Shown here piece by piece: positions 44,111-53,300 of a stretch of 64,000 nt of DNA (its first letter is position 1; every line of letters starts with the position of its first letter). The DNA lies in NCBI GenBank assembly GCA_041281825.1, contig CP166298.1, positions 1-64,000 on the forward strand, given 5' to 3'. This DNA is from Paenibacillus_D tarimensis_A. GTDB taxonomy: Bacteria > Bacillota > Bacilli > Paenibacillales > Paenibacillaceae. Below the pieces are notes generated by a model. The model did no database searches and was not told the DNA's origin. It was given only the letters and a program-made list of their open reading frames with translations. A program made the translations under genes and the position numbers.

Positions 44111-45570
44111 TGGAGAGGCTCAAAACAGGCACGCTTGTGCTTCTGGTCGCACTCAGTTTGGTCCAGAGCTATTTTCTTGCCTACAGCATTCCGACTTTGG
44201 GCACCAAGGTTGCATCGGAGAAGGATTATGTGCAAACCGAGAAGATGGGTTCGGAGGAGCGGGTGGAAAACCTGATTTTCCCCGAAGATATGGTGCTGCA
44301 TTTTGGCGGGGATAAGCATACGGTGTTATATCCGAATACCGAATTTTTCGAACAAATATTCAGAAAGCTGGCGAGCCGCGAGTTTAGAGGGTTTCAGCGG
44401 AATATGCTGAATGTGCATGATTGGGCAGAAGTTCGAAAGGACGATATCGGCGTGGAGCTGCGTTTCGGGTACGGCGTGCCGGTCGAACTGCTCATGAAGG
44501 TGTTCAAGCTGGAAGGGGATTTGCAGTTCCTTGGCGAGAAGATTGAGCGAATCTGGATCTTTAAGATGAATGACCGCGATGAGGTGCGGGTTTACTTCTT
44601 CAGTTCGGACGGGCGGACGGTGTATGAATCGATCCGGGCCGACCTGACGATCAGCGACGTACAGGAATATGTCGGCTTCGGCGCGTATTGGACGCCATAC
44701 CGGACGACGAACGGCAAGATCTACCTGCCTGAGCAGCCGATCGAAGCGGTAGAGGCGTTGATCGGTTATCAGATGTATACACCGGAGCAAATGCTGCGCA
44801 ATCTGTTCTTCGACCCGGCCGTACTGCGGACTAATGAAGACCGGAGCGGCACGCAGATCTATACCGACAGCAAGCGCGGTCTGCAGGTGGAGCAGGACGG
44901 CCAGTGGATCCGGTATATTAACCCGGTTGCGCCGACGGGGAATACAGTCAGCTTTTCCGATAATGTATACACGTCTCTTTCGTTCATTAATCAGCATGGC
45001 GGCTGGGATGGAATCCACCGTTTGATTAATCCGTCGGAACAGGAAGAAGGGCGCAACATTATGTTCCAGCAGTATTATTTATCGCTGCCCATTATCTCAC
45101 AAGCGTCATTTCGCTTCGGGGCGATGAAGCTGGTCATGCAGCAAGGAACGATTACCGAGTATGAGCGTTCGCTAATGACGCTAGGTTCGGCGAATGCAGA
45201 GCGAAAGCTGCGTTATTTGCCGGATGGAGATACGGTTGCCGAGCGGCTGGCGAATTATGAGCGCCGGAGTGAAGTCCGGGCGGTATTCCCCGCTCTCATG
45301 GCGGGGCAAACGGAGGAGCGGCGAATCCGGTTGCTGCCGGTCTGGGCGGTGCGGCTTAGAGACGGCACGGTAGAAAAGATTGCCGGTGCGCTGCCGGACG
45401 GAACGGTCGTGGAGACCGAACAAGCGGGACAGCTTTCCACGAAACCATCTGATGGACAACCGGCTGGGGAGCTGGATCGGGAAGAAGAAGAGACGGACAG
45501 CGACAAGCCGGGCGTAAGTGCCATGCTGCAAGGGAAGCCGGAAATGATCAAACCGGAACCGGTGTTGTAA
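44107..45570 (+). CDS. walH: Two-component system regulatory protein WalH (YycH)
   Basis: Membrane-anchored regulator of WalK, acting outside the membrane with WalI. The 487 residues have one N-terminal helix (about 5-27) and a large extracytoplasmic YycH region (for example YVGFGAYWTPYRTTNGKIYLPEQP). The last 60 residues form a low-complexity acidic tail (GELDREEEETDSDKPG). It overlaps walK by 4 bases. Its TAA stop is inside repeat copy R4. Confidence 0.9.
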   Translation: MMERLKTGTLVLLVALSLVQSYFLAYSIPTLGTKVASEKDYVQTEKMGSEERVENLIFPEDMVLHFGGDKHTVLYPNTEFFEQIFRKLASREFRGFQRNMLNVHDWAEVRKDDIGVELRFGYGVPVELLMKVFKLEGDLQFLGEKIERIWIFKMNDRDEVRVYFFSSDGRTVYESIRADLTISDVQEYVGFGAYWTPYRTTNGKIYLPEQPIEAVEALIGYQMYTPEQMLRNLFFDPAVLRTNEDRSGTQIYTDSKRGLQVEQDGQWIRYINPVAPTGNTVSFSDNVYTSLSFINQHGGWDGIHRLINPSEQEEGRNIMFQQYYLSLPIISQASFRFGAMKLVMQQGTITEYERSLMTLGSANAERKLRYLPDGDTVAERLANYERRSEVRAVFPALMAGQTEERRIRLLPVWAVRLRDGTVEKIAGALPDGTVVETEQAGQLSTKPSDGQPAGELDREEEETDSDKPGVSAMLQGKPEMIKPEPVL

Positions 45571-45750
45571 GCAGAAACGGCTTTCTCTCCGCACGAACTG
45601 ATAGCTGCACTCTCATGCAGCCCGGTTCTGTGCCGACCTTGTCGAGAAAGCAACGTTTCGCGATGAAAGATAAGAACGTAATAGGCAAAAGCTCACGAAG
45701 CGGATTTCCTTTGGAAATCCTGCAGTGCAACATATACGTTCTTATCTTTT
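45569..45750 (-). repeat. Dispersed double-hairpin repeat, copy R4
   Basis: Read on the minus strand: AAAAGATAAGAACGTATATG, arm closed by ACGTTCTTATCTTTCATCG, CGAAACGTTGCTTTC, then an insert like that of R2, and GAAAGCCGTTTCTGCTTA. It separates walH from walI inside the operon and supplies the walH stop codon from its far end. Confidence 0.86.
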
Positions 45751-45771
45751 GAAAAAAGGGGTGATCGGTCA

Positions 45772-46533
45772 ATGGATTGGGGCAGAGCCAAGAGCGTGCT
45801 TATATTTTCGTTTCTGGTGCTGAATATCATTCTTGGATATCAGCTCTGGTTTGAGGTGCGGGATCAGCTCAGCACGAATATTGATGTGACCGATTTGCCG
45901 CCGGAGACCCTGCAAATTATGCAGGAGAAAAACATTCGGCTGCTCGGCAAAATTCCTGCGGGCAACCCCGAATTGCAGGATCTGGAATACCGTTTCACGA
46001 CCAAGCCCGGCAATGCCGTCGTTCAGGAGCTTGAAGCGCCTGTGGAAAGCAAGATTATATTTTCATCGAAAAAGGAGCTTGCTGATGCGCTCGGAAAGGC
46101 GATTCCGGACATCGACCATTACGGGTACGATTCCGAAGAAAGCACGACCGACGTATTCGTGATGTACCGCATGTCGGACGGGCTGCCGATGTTTGACGTA
46201 AAGCTGGAGCTCTATAACAGCAGTCAGAAGATTGTCGCATTCAAGCTGAACCGGGTAGAGCAAATTGAGCCGGGGAAGGCGAAGGCGCAGTCGGTATTGT
46301 CAGCTTCTAAAGCGCTGATCAAACTGATTGATAACAACTATTTGCAGCAGGATGCGGTGATTAAGGATATTCGGCTCGGATATCATGGGCAGAACTTCGG
46401 GTCGGAGCAGCAGTATTCGGCGCCTTCCTGGCGGGTTCTGCTCGAAAGCGGAGAAGTGTTTTACGTGCATGCGATAAGCGCGGAAGTATTTACGGAGACG
46501 GAACCGGAAGCCGTCACTCAAGAAGGCCAGTAG
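45772..46533 (+). CDS. walI: Two-component system regulatory protein WalI (YycI)
   Basis: Partner of WalH in restraining WalK. The 253 residues have one N-terminal membrane helix (MDWGRAKSVLIFSFLVLNIILGYQLW) and an extracytoplasmic YycI domain of PepSY-like repeats (YNSSQKIVAFKLNRVEQIEPGKAKAQSVLSASKALIKLI, cited in part). ATG 45772 follows AAAGGGGTGATC. Inserted repeat R4 (about 180 bases) separates it from walH, which is unusual for this tight operon. Confidence 0.9.
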   Translation: MDWGRAKSVLIFSFLVLNIILGYQLWFEVRDQLSTNIDVTDLPPETLQIMQEKNIRLLGKIPAGNPELQDLEYRFTTKPGNAVVQELEAPVESKIIFSSKKELADALGKAIPDIDHYGYDSEESTTDVFVMYRMSDGLPMFDVKLELYNSSQKIVAFKLNRVEQIEPGKAKAQSVLSASKALIKLIDNNYLQQDAVIKDIRLGYHGQNFGSEQQYSAPSWRVLLESGEVFYVHAISAEVFTETEPEAVTQEGQ

Positions 46534-46556
46534 GGAGAGGGAAGGCAAGAGGGGAA

Positions 46557-47375
46557 ATGGGGCTACGATTTACGGTGTTGGCCAGCGGCTCAACCGGCAA
46601 TGCGACCATTGTGCAGTCGGAGGATGCGACGGTATTGATTGATGCGGGCCTGAGCGCAAAGAAGCTGGAGCAGTTCATGAAAGAGCGGGATCTGGAAGGC
46701 CGGCGGCTGGATGCGATTCTGGTGACGCATGAGCATTCCGATCATGTAAAGGGGCTTGGCCCAATTGCGCGCAAATATGATCTTCCGATCTATGCGAATG
46801 AAGCGACTTGGGAAGCGATGAGCAAGCATGTCGGGGACATAACAGAGGACAAGCGAAAGGTGATGCCGACCGGCACTGCAGTGGAATTCGGCGGCATCGT
46901 GGGACGAATGCGGGTCGAATCGTATGCGATCTCTCACGATGCGGCCGAGCCGGTCGGGTATTGCTTCTATAACGGCGATTGCAAAATAAGCTTGGTGACG
47001 GATTTAGGCTATATGAGCGACAAGGTGAAAGAACAGGTGATCGATTCCGACGTATTGGTGCTTGAATCGAACCATGATACCGAAATGCTGCGCATGGGCA
47101 GGTATCCATGGAATATCAAGCGCCGGATATTGAGCGATATCGGCCATTTATCCAATGAAGCTGCCGGGGATGCGTTATGCGAGCTGATGACGGACCGTAC
47201 GCAGCGGGTATACCTGGCACATTTGAGCCTTGATCATAACTTGATGGATTTGGCCAAGCTTACTGTGAATAGTATATTAGAGAACAGAGGCTTCTTCTTT
47301 AAAAAGGATGAATTCTCGCTCCGGGATACATATCATGACCGCCCTACGCCATGGGATGAAGTAAAGCGGAGATAA
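46557..47375 (+). CDS. walJ: MBL-fold hydrolase WalJ (YycJ)
   Basis: Metallo-beta-lactamase-fold protein, 272 residues, the last gene of the wal operon. In B. subtilis it is an exonuclease linked to mismatch repair. Metal ligands are visible in VTHEHSDHVKGLG (HxHxDH), in SLVTDLGYMS and in the C-terminal VYLAHLSLDHN. GGGAGAGGG precedes the start codon at 46557. Its 3' end overlaps the convergent small gene at 47344 by 32 bases. Confidence 0.93.
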   Translation: MGLRFTVLASGSTGNATIVQSEDATVLIDAGLSAKKLEQFMKERDLEGRRLDAILVTHEHSDHVKGLGPIARKYDLPIYANEATWEAMSKHVGDITEDKRKVMPTGTAVEFGGIVGRMRVESYAISHDAAEPVGYCFYNGDCKISLVTDLGYMSDKVKEQVIDSDVLVLESNHDTEMLRMGRYPWNIKRRILSDIGHLSNEAAGDALCELMTDRTQRVYLAHLSLDHNLMDLAKLTVNSILENRGFFFKKDEFSLRDTYHDRPTPWDEVKRR

Positions 47376-47565
47376 CGGAATCGAGCTCTTGATCGAGATG
47401 CGCGGTCTTCTGTTCGAGTTCTTCGCGAGTCAGTAAACCCTTCTCTATGAGAAGCTCCAGCATGGCGCTTAATGCGAGCAATGTACGGTAGTGGTCGTTC
47501 TTCAGATCGGCGAGACCGGCAACGAGATTAACCTGCTCCCAGGCAGAGACGTTGGATTTGTTCAT
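47344..47565 (-). CDS. Hypothetical small protein
   Basis: 73 residues, predicted helical, starting MNKSNVSAWEQVNLVAGLAD and ending VISALLHPMA, with LIEKGLLTREELEQK resembling a short motif seen in nitrile-hydratase-type subunits. I do not assign a function. The ATG has a near-ideal AAAGGAGCGATT before it, and the frame is preserved, so I think it is real. It is antisense to the end of walJ. Confidence 0.72.
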   Translation of the reverse strand: MNKSNVSAWEQVNLVAGLADLKNDHYRTLLALSAMLELLIEKGLLTREELEQKTAHLDQELDSVISALLHPMA

Positions 47566-47721
47566 GTTTAATCGCTCCTTTAATCAGTATGAATATATAC
47601 AATATTATTCAATTGAACAAACGCTGGAAATCTATTATTATTGTAGTCTAATCATCCGAAAATATTCTTAGATATGAAAATATAGTCTTGGTGTCAGAGA
47701 CATCGAGAGGAGCGATTATTC

Positions 47722-49065
47722 ATGAGTTTATTCGACGACGAGTTTTATTCCACGAAGGTATCGCGCCGCATCCGGTGGAAGAAGGAGCAGGAGATTCCAG
47801 AGATCGCAGGCAGCGGGCGGGGCTGGACGTCGCTGCGCATTGCATTTATGTCGTCGTTTATCAGTGCGCTCGCGGTGGTGCTTCTGTTTAGCCTCATTAC
47901 GGGTGTCGGAAACGGCGGCGGCAACAGAACGGTTGCTCCGACAACGTCGCCGATCCAGGTGACCGATCCGTTCGAGCGGCCGATCCAGGCCGCGGCCAAA
48001 ATCGGACCGGCTGTCGTCAGCATTATTAACGAACAGGTATTTCCTCTCGGGCTGGACGATTTCGGTCTTGGAGATCCGGAAGCGGATTCGGATTCGGAAG
48101 AGGAAGAAGAAGAATCGGCGGCACCTTGGCCGTACGATGATGATGAGCTGCAGCAGGCCGGGCTTGGTTCGGGCGTGATCTTTGAGAAGGCCGGCAGCAA
48201 AGCGCGCATTGTTACAAACTATCATGTAGTAGAAAATGCGGTTTCCGTGAAAGCTGTGCTCGTGGGTGGCGAAGTGCGGGAAGCGACCGTCATCGGCAAA
48301 GACCGGATTACGGATTTGGCGGTGCTGGAGATCGACGGCAAAGGGATTGACATCACTGCCGAAATCGGCGACTCCACCAAGCTGCGTGACGGTGAGACCG
48401 TTATTGCGATCGGCAATCCGCTCGGTCTCGGGGATTCGCTGACGATGGGGATTGTGAGCAAGACCCGCCGCGTCATCCCAGTGTCGCTGAACCAGGACGG
48501 CATCTATGATTGGGAGCAGGAGGTTATTCAGATCGACGCTTCCATCAATCAAGGCAACAGCGGTGGCGCTCTGGTCGATCTAAACGGAAGGCTGATCGGC
48601 ATTAACAGTATGAAAGTGGCCGATTACGGCGTGGAAGGACTGGGCTTTGCCATTCCGATGCACAATGCAATGCCGGTTATCCAAAGCTTAATTGAACACG
48701 GCAAGGTGAAGCGGCCTTATGTCGGCGTATATACGCTTGATTTGGAACAATACTATGCACAGAAGGCTTTCAAATCAAACAGCAAGGACAATGGCGATTC
48801 AGAGGTTGAGGAGCTCAACCTGCCGCCGGAGCTGCGCAGAGGCATCATCGTGCTTGAGGCGGTCGGGCCGGCCAAGAAAGCCGGGTTGAAGTTCAACGAT
48901 GTCATCGTCAAGCTGGACCGGCAGGATGTCGGAAGCACGATGGAGCTTCGTAAATATTTGTACACGAAGAAAACGATCGGCGATAAAATTGAAATCACCT
49001 TTTACCGCGACGGCAAGAAGCAGACGACAACGATGACACTCACAGAAATGCCGGAAGAAGAATAA
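47722..49065 (+). CDS. htrA: HtrA-like serine protease (YyxA)
   Basis: Membrane-anchored DegP/HtrA quality-control protease. The 447 residues have a short cytoplasmic N-terminus, one membrane helix (about 38-60), an acidic Asp/Glu run (about 118-132), a trypsin-like domain with the triad His168 (TNYHVVEN), Asp198 (TDLAVLEI) and Ser280 (NQGNSGGAL), and a C-terminal PDZ domain (about 345-440, RGIIVLEAVGPAKKAGLKFNDVIVKLD in part). GAGAGGAGCG precedes ATG 47722. Its place after walJ is the conserved yyxA position. Confidence 0.95.
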   Translation: MSLFDDEFYSTKVSRRIRWKKEQEIPEIAGSGRGWTSLRIAFMSSFISALAVVLLFSLITGVGNGGGNRTVAPTTSPIQVTDPFERPIQAAAKIGPAVVSIINEQVFPLGLDDFGLGDPEADSDSEEEEEESAAPWPYDDDELQQAGLGSGVIFEKAGSKARIVTNYHVVENAVSVKAVLVGGEVREATVIGKDRITDLAVLEIDGKGIDITAEIGDSTKLRDGETVIAIGNPLGLGDSLTMGIVSKTRRVIPVSLNQDGIYDWEQEVIQIDASINQGNSGGALVDLNGRLIGINSMKVADYGVEGLGFAIPMHNAMPVIQSLIEHGKVKRPYVGVYTLDLEQYYAQKAFKSNSKDNGDSEVEELNLPPELRRGIIVLEAVGPAKKAGLKFNDVIVKLDRQDVGSTMELRKYLYTKKTIGDKIEITFYRDGKKQTTTMTLTEMPEEE

Positions 49066-49111
49066 ACTGAATTGGCGGTCAGCCGTAAGAGACGGAGTTG
49101 CTTAATAGACG

Positions 49112-49279
49112 ATGTATTGCGTATGTAAAGATCATATTGAGCTGTCGATTGACAAGTTTGTAGATGAATACGAGGATGCGCCGGACGTGGTCGACTTAAG
49201 CGAGACCCGGTTTGCCGACTGGGATCCGCCGCCAAAGTGCGAGATGTGCGGCCAACCGGCAAGGTTCCTTGTCGTATAA
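49112..49279 (+). CDS. CxxH/CxxC protein (YyzF-like)
   Basis: 55 residues starting MYCVCKDHIELSIDKFVDEY with Cys-x-x-x-His and ending CEMCGQPARFLVV with Cys-x-x-Cys: a small likely zinc-binding protein that in Bacillota sits between htrA and rlmH, as here. Function unknown. The ribosome site is weak and somewhat distant (GGAG). A terminator follows directly. Confidence 0.9.
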   Translation: MYCVCKDHIELSIDKFVDEYEDAPDVVDLSETRFADWDPPPKCEMCGQPARFLVV

Positions 49280-49288
49280 TACGAGACG

Positions 49289-49328
49289 AAGAGTCCGTGC
49301 GGATGGCCGCATGGACTCTTTGGTTTTT
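49289..49328 (+). terminator. Terminator after the CxxH/CxxC gene
   Basis: AGAGTCC (49290-49296) pairs with GGACTCT (49313-49319), with TGCGG/CCGCA inside, then TTGGTTTTT. Confidence 0.82.
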
Positions 49329-49366
49329 GGGAAGAACGAAGCAACGTTTGTCACGGTAATGCTGCT

Positions 49367-49501
49367 CTAACGGTTGTATTAGCTGCTATTAGGTGAAAAA
49401 AAGCCATTTTGAAAATTTAACGGTTGCAGGCGATGTTATTTGCTGAAAGCTGACCTAAAAACCATGCAAAATGGACATATAGGCGCACTGGAAACCGTTA
49501 G
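49367..49501. repeat. Long imperfect palindrome with nested arms
   Basis: CTAACGGTT (49367-49375) is inverted as AACCGTTAG (49493-49501), and CCATTTTG (49404-49411) as CAAAATGG (49467-49474). A further TAACGGTTG lies at about 49418 and CAACCGTTTAG at about 49542. It looks like a small non-autonomous element or structured RNA and fills the 378-base gap before rlmH, which holds no gene. Confidence 0.6.
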
Positions 49502-49657
49502 CCCAGCAAGAACGGGTATAAGCCGTAAATAACGTCGATGACAACCGTTTAGAAAATACCAACATGAAATTAATCAGCAGAAAAAGCAACAATCATAAGG
49601 AGTTCATCCATAATTTATTTATGGATCCATTTATTAGAGCGGAAGGCGGGAGTTAGG

Positions 49658-50137
49658 GTGAATATACAAATTGCAGCAGTCGGGAAATTAAAAGAGAAGT
49701 ATCTGGTGCAGGGGATTGCGGAGTATGCGAAGCGGCTGGGGCCGTATGTGAAGCTGCAGCTGACGGAGGTGCCGGACGAGAAAGCGCCGGAGACGATGAG
49801 CGCGGCGGAAGAAGCCCAGGTGCGGGAGCGGGAGGGAGAGCGGCTGCTCGCGCAGATCAAGCCGGATGCGCATGTCATTGCGCTGTCGATTGACGGCGAG
49901 CTGTGGTCCTCCGAGGACCTGGCGGCCCAACTGGATCGCTTGGCCACATATGGCCGCAGTAACCTTGCTTTTGTCATAGGCGGCTCCACAGGCCTCGCCC
50001 CGGCCGTGCTGCAACGCGCCCAGCAGAAGCTCAGCTTCGGCCGCATGACGTTCCCGCATCAACTGATGCGGCTAATATTAATTGAGCAGTTCTACCGGGC
50101 GGTGAAGATTAATCGGGGTGAACCGTATCATAAGTAG
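49658..50137 (+). CDS. rlmH: 23S rRNA (pseudouridine1915-N3)-methyltransferase RlmH
   Basis: SPOUT-class methyltransferase acting on helix 69 of 23S rRNA. The 159 residues show NIQIAAVGKLKEKY at the start, HVIALSIDGELWSSEDLA, the SAM-knot FVIGGSTGLAPAVL, and the C-terminal RLILIEQFYRAVKINRGEPYHK. The start is GTG 49658 with GGCGGGAG upstream. Its last 18 bases form the attachment-like core repeated three times downstream, as in the SCC integration site of staphylococci. The gene itself is intact. Confidence 0.96.
   Translation: MNIQIAAVGKLKEKYLVQGIAEYAKRLGPYVKLQLTEVPDEKAPETMSAAEEAQVREREGERLLAQIKPDAHVIALSIDGELWSSEDLAAQLDRLATYGRSNLAFVIGGSTGLAPAVLQRAQQKLSFGRMTFPHQLMRLILIEQFYRAVKINRGEPYHK
50120..50137 (+). 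other. SCC-like attachment core 1 (3' end of rlmH)
   Basis: GAACCGTATCATAAGTAG, ending with the rlmH stop codon. The known staphylococcal SCC core at the same gene position is of the form GAAGCNTATCATAAGTGA, a close match. Confidence 0.75.
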
Positions 50138-50328
50138 GGCGAAATTTTCGGAAAATATCAAAGCAGGCTCAGAATGGTGCTTTGCCGGGCATGAGTTGGA
50201 AAAGAGTCACACTCGGAGGAGAATTCGGAACAAACGGGCCTCTATGAGCATTTTTGAGTCACAGAGAACGATGCGGTACTTAAGAGGGACCTAGAAGGAA
50301 ATAAAATTGGTAAATTAACTTGAAATTC
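50138..50328. other. Left end of rlmH island unit 1
   Basis: No gene. The first bases after the core (GGCGAAATTTTCG) resemble those after core 2 (AGCGAAAAGTTG). TTGAGTCACAGAGAACGATG followed by CGGTACTTAAGAGGGAC at 50254-50290 recurs in altered form at 54495-54533 on the far side of the large gene. Confidence 0.5.
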
Positions 50329-50371
50329 GTAGCGTTACACGATACACTAACTGTGTATTGTGTAACGCTAC
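50329..50371. promoter_or_regulatory. Operator-like 19-bp inverted repeat upstream of the HTH gene
   Basis: GTAGCGTTACACGATACAC (50329-50347) and GTGTATTGTGTAACGCTAC (50353-50371) match in inverted orientation at 18 of 19 positions, around TAACT. It ends 8 bases before the ribosome site of a protein with an N-terminal HTH, so autoregulation is likely. Confidence 0.8.
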
Positions 50372-50393
50372 ACTTTTAAGGAGGTGTTATGAA

Positions 50394-53300
50394 ATGAGAA
50401 ACCTGTCGGAAGCGTCTGCTCATCCCGGCACCTACGTGCGCCAGATGATCATTCCCTCAGAAATGTCCGTGAAAGAAGCTGCCGAACGACTTGGTATTGG
50501 AAGACCAGCGCTGTCAAACTTCCTTAATGGGAAGTCATCCCTGTCTCCTGAGATGGCGGTCAGGTTGGAGAAGGCATTTGGTGCTGACCGGAAGAAACTG
50601 CTCGAAATGCAGGCTGCATTCGACCGGAAGATACGAGTGACTACTGATAAAGAAATAACGGTGCGTGCCTTTGTTCCAGTTTTCCTGACCATTAAGGCAA
50701 GGCAGATCGAGGACTGGGCCGATAGCCAGATCGACGCTCGGCACCACTTTCCCGTGTTGTTGCGCAAACTGGTGCACTCCACCAGCAATGGTCTTCGTCA
50801 GATAGACTTCCCTGGCTACGACAACGCTCAGCGTAAAGGTAACGATGGTTACGTTGAGGCAGGTATTGCTACACCTTGGGTTCCTGAGGGGAGTTCTTAT
50901 TGGGAGTTCGGAACCGACCAAAATCCGGGCGGCAAGGCAGAGAGTGATTACGCTGCAAGGTTAAAATCGATTGATCTCTCTGTACGTGCCAACAGCACCT
51001 TTATTTTCGTAACACCTCGTAACTGGCATGCTAAGAAAGCCTGGGAGGAACGGAAGAACGAGGCTGGCGACTGGAAATTTGTCAGAGCTCTCGATGCTAG
51101 CGATCTCGAGCAGTGGCTGGAACAGTCTGTGCCTGCGCAAATCTGGCTTGCAGAACAACTCTCTTTGCCGGTAAAAGGTTTCGAGACATTGGAACAGGCG
51201 TGGGCTCGCTGGGCAAATGCCAGCGAGCCCCCTCTAACACCCAAGATTTTTTCTCCTTCAATTATCGCAAGCCGAGATACATTCAAGGCGTGGCTTAACA
51301 AGCCGAACAATAGGCCGTTAGTCGTCACAGCAGACTCGAGTGATGAGGCGCTTGCTTTCCTGGCGTGTCTGTTTGATGATTCAGAGTTCGGCCAATTCAA
51401 GGATCAAGCAGCGATTTTCACATCACCAGAAGCGCTTAGGACGCTAATTGCGTCATTTGTACCTTTCATCCCGATTGTTTTTTCCGAAAACGTCGAACGA
51501 GAATTAGCCGACGCCCATCGCCGGCTCCATTGTATCGTATATCGGCCTCGTAATGCTGCCGATACAGAACCCGATATAAAGCTTGATCTATTAAGCCATG
51601 AAGCCTTTAAGGATGCACTCACCTCAATGAAAATTGAAGAAGGTGATGTCGACAGGTTAGAGAGGGAATCAGGCCGTTCCCCGACGATTCTGCGCCGTCG
51701 TCTCTCTCAGAATACAGCAGTCAGGGTACCGGGTTGGGCCAGCGACGACTACAGAGCAGAGGCGCTCGTGCCAATGGCCCTGATCGGTGCTTGGCACGCT
51801 GAGACGGAGGCTGATCGCAAGATTGTCTCCAATATTGCAGATCGAGAGTATGATGCTATTGAGCTCGATATTACGCGCTTGTTACGGCTTGACGATAGTC
51901 CCGTATGGTCTGCCGGACATTATCGAGGTGTGGCCTCGAAGATCGACGCGTTGTTTGCAATTGCCAGGATGGTAACGCCATCGGATATCAATCGGTTCTT
52001 CGTCGCCGCTGAATACGTTCTTTCGGAGATTGATCCGGCTCTAGAGCTACCGGAAAAAGACAGGTGGGCCGCTGCTCTTTACGACAAAACACGTGATCAC
52101 TCTAGTGCGTTACGGACCGGTATCTGTGAGACACTTGTCATTCTGTCGGTCCACGGAAACAATCTGTTTCAGAGTCGTCTTGGTATCGATGTCCAGGGTC
52201 GGGTCTCACTGCTTATCCGCAAACTCCTAACGCCGTTAACGCTTGAAAAGCTTCTTTCCCATAACCGCGACCTACCGCGCTACGCAGAAGCCGCGCCTGA
52301 CGAATTTATCAAGGTAATTGAGGAGGATCTAAGGGGCGACAATCCTATTGTCTTCGGTCTTCTCAAGCCAGTTGATAGCAGCCTGTTTGGGGTATCCCCC
52401 TCACGCACTGGTCTCCTCTGGGGACTAGAGTGTTTGGCCTGGAAGCCACAAAATCTCCCGTTGGTGTCGGCGATACTAGCCAGGCTCTCCCATCTGAAAA
52501 TCGACGACAACTGGGCAAATAAGCCAGATGCAAGTCTGCAAGCTATCTTCAGATCGTGGATGCCACAAACGGCGGCTTCAGTGGAGCAAAGGATTAAGGT
52601 GTTAGAGATGCTCATCAAGCGTTTCCCGGATGTCGGCTGGGAGATTTGCATCGAGCAAATTAAGCCGGGTTCTAGAATTGGCCATTATAGTTATAGACCT
52701 AGTTGGCGTGGCGACGCATCCGGAGCTGGACAGATCGTCGACCGTAAGGAGATGTACGATTTCAATCGAAAAGCGTTGGATCTCCTCATTGCTTGGCCGT
52801 CTCATGACCAAAAGACACTTGGGGATGTGGTCGAGTCTCTAGAGGGTATACCTGAAAAGGACCAGATTAAGATTTGGGATTTAATAGATCAATGGTCTCA
52901 GAGCGCTGGCGAATCCGCCAAAGCGGAGCTACGCGAGCGTATCCGTCTGTTCGCTTTAACCAGACGAAGCCGTCACCGGAAACTAGGGGAAGAGACACGG
53001 GATCGTGCCCGTGAAGCCTACGAACGCCTTCAACCTGAAAATCCAGTTATTCGTCATGGTTGGCTGTTCGCTGAACAATGGGTGCAGGAGTCGATTGAAG
53101 AAATCGAAGAGGATTTCGATTATCGGAAGCGCGAAGAGCGGATTGACAGGCTGCGCAAAGAAGCGATAAACGAAATATGGACTAAGCTCAATTTTAAGGG
53201 AGTTAAGGAATTAATTTCCTTCAGCGGTGCAACCGGCGTTATTGGCCGTTACTCTTCATTGTGTGTTATCGGTGTTAAGGCTCAGGTCGATTTCATCCAA

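Noticed and set aside
50240..50393. HigB-type toxin gene before the HigA-like HTH
   Set aside because: The HTH resembles HigA antitoxins, so I looked for a toxin gene, but the upstream sequence holds no open frame of suitable size.
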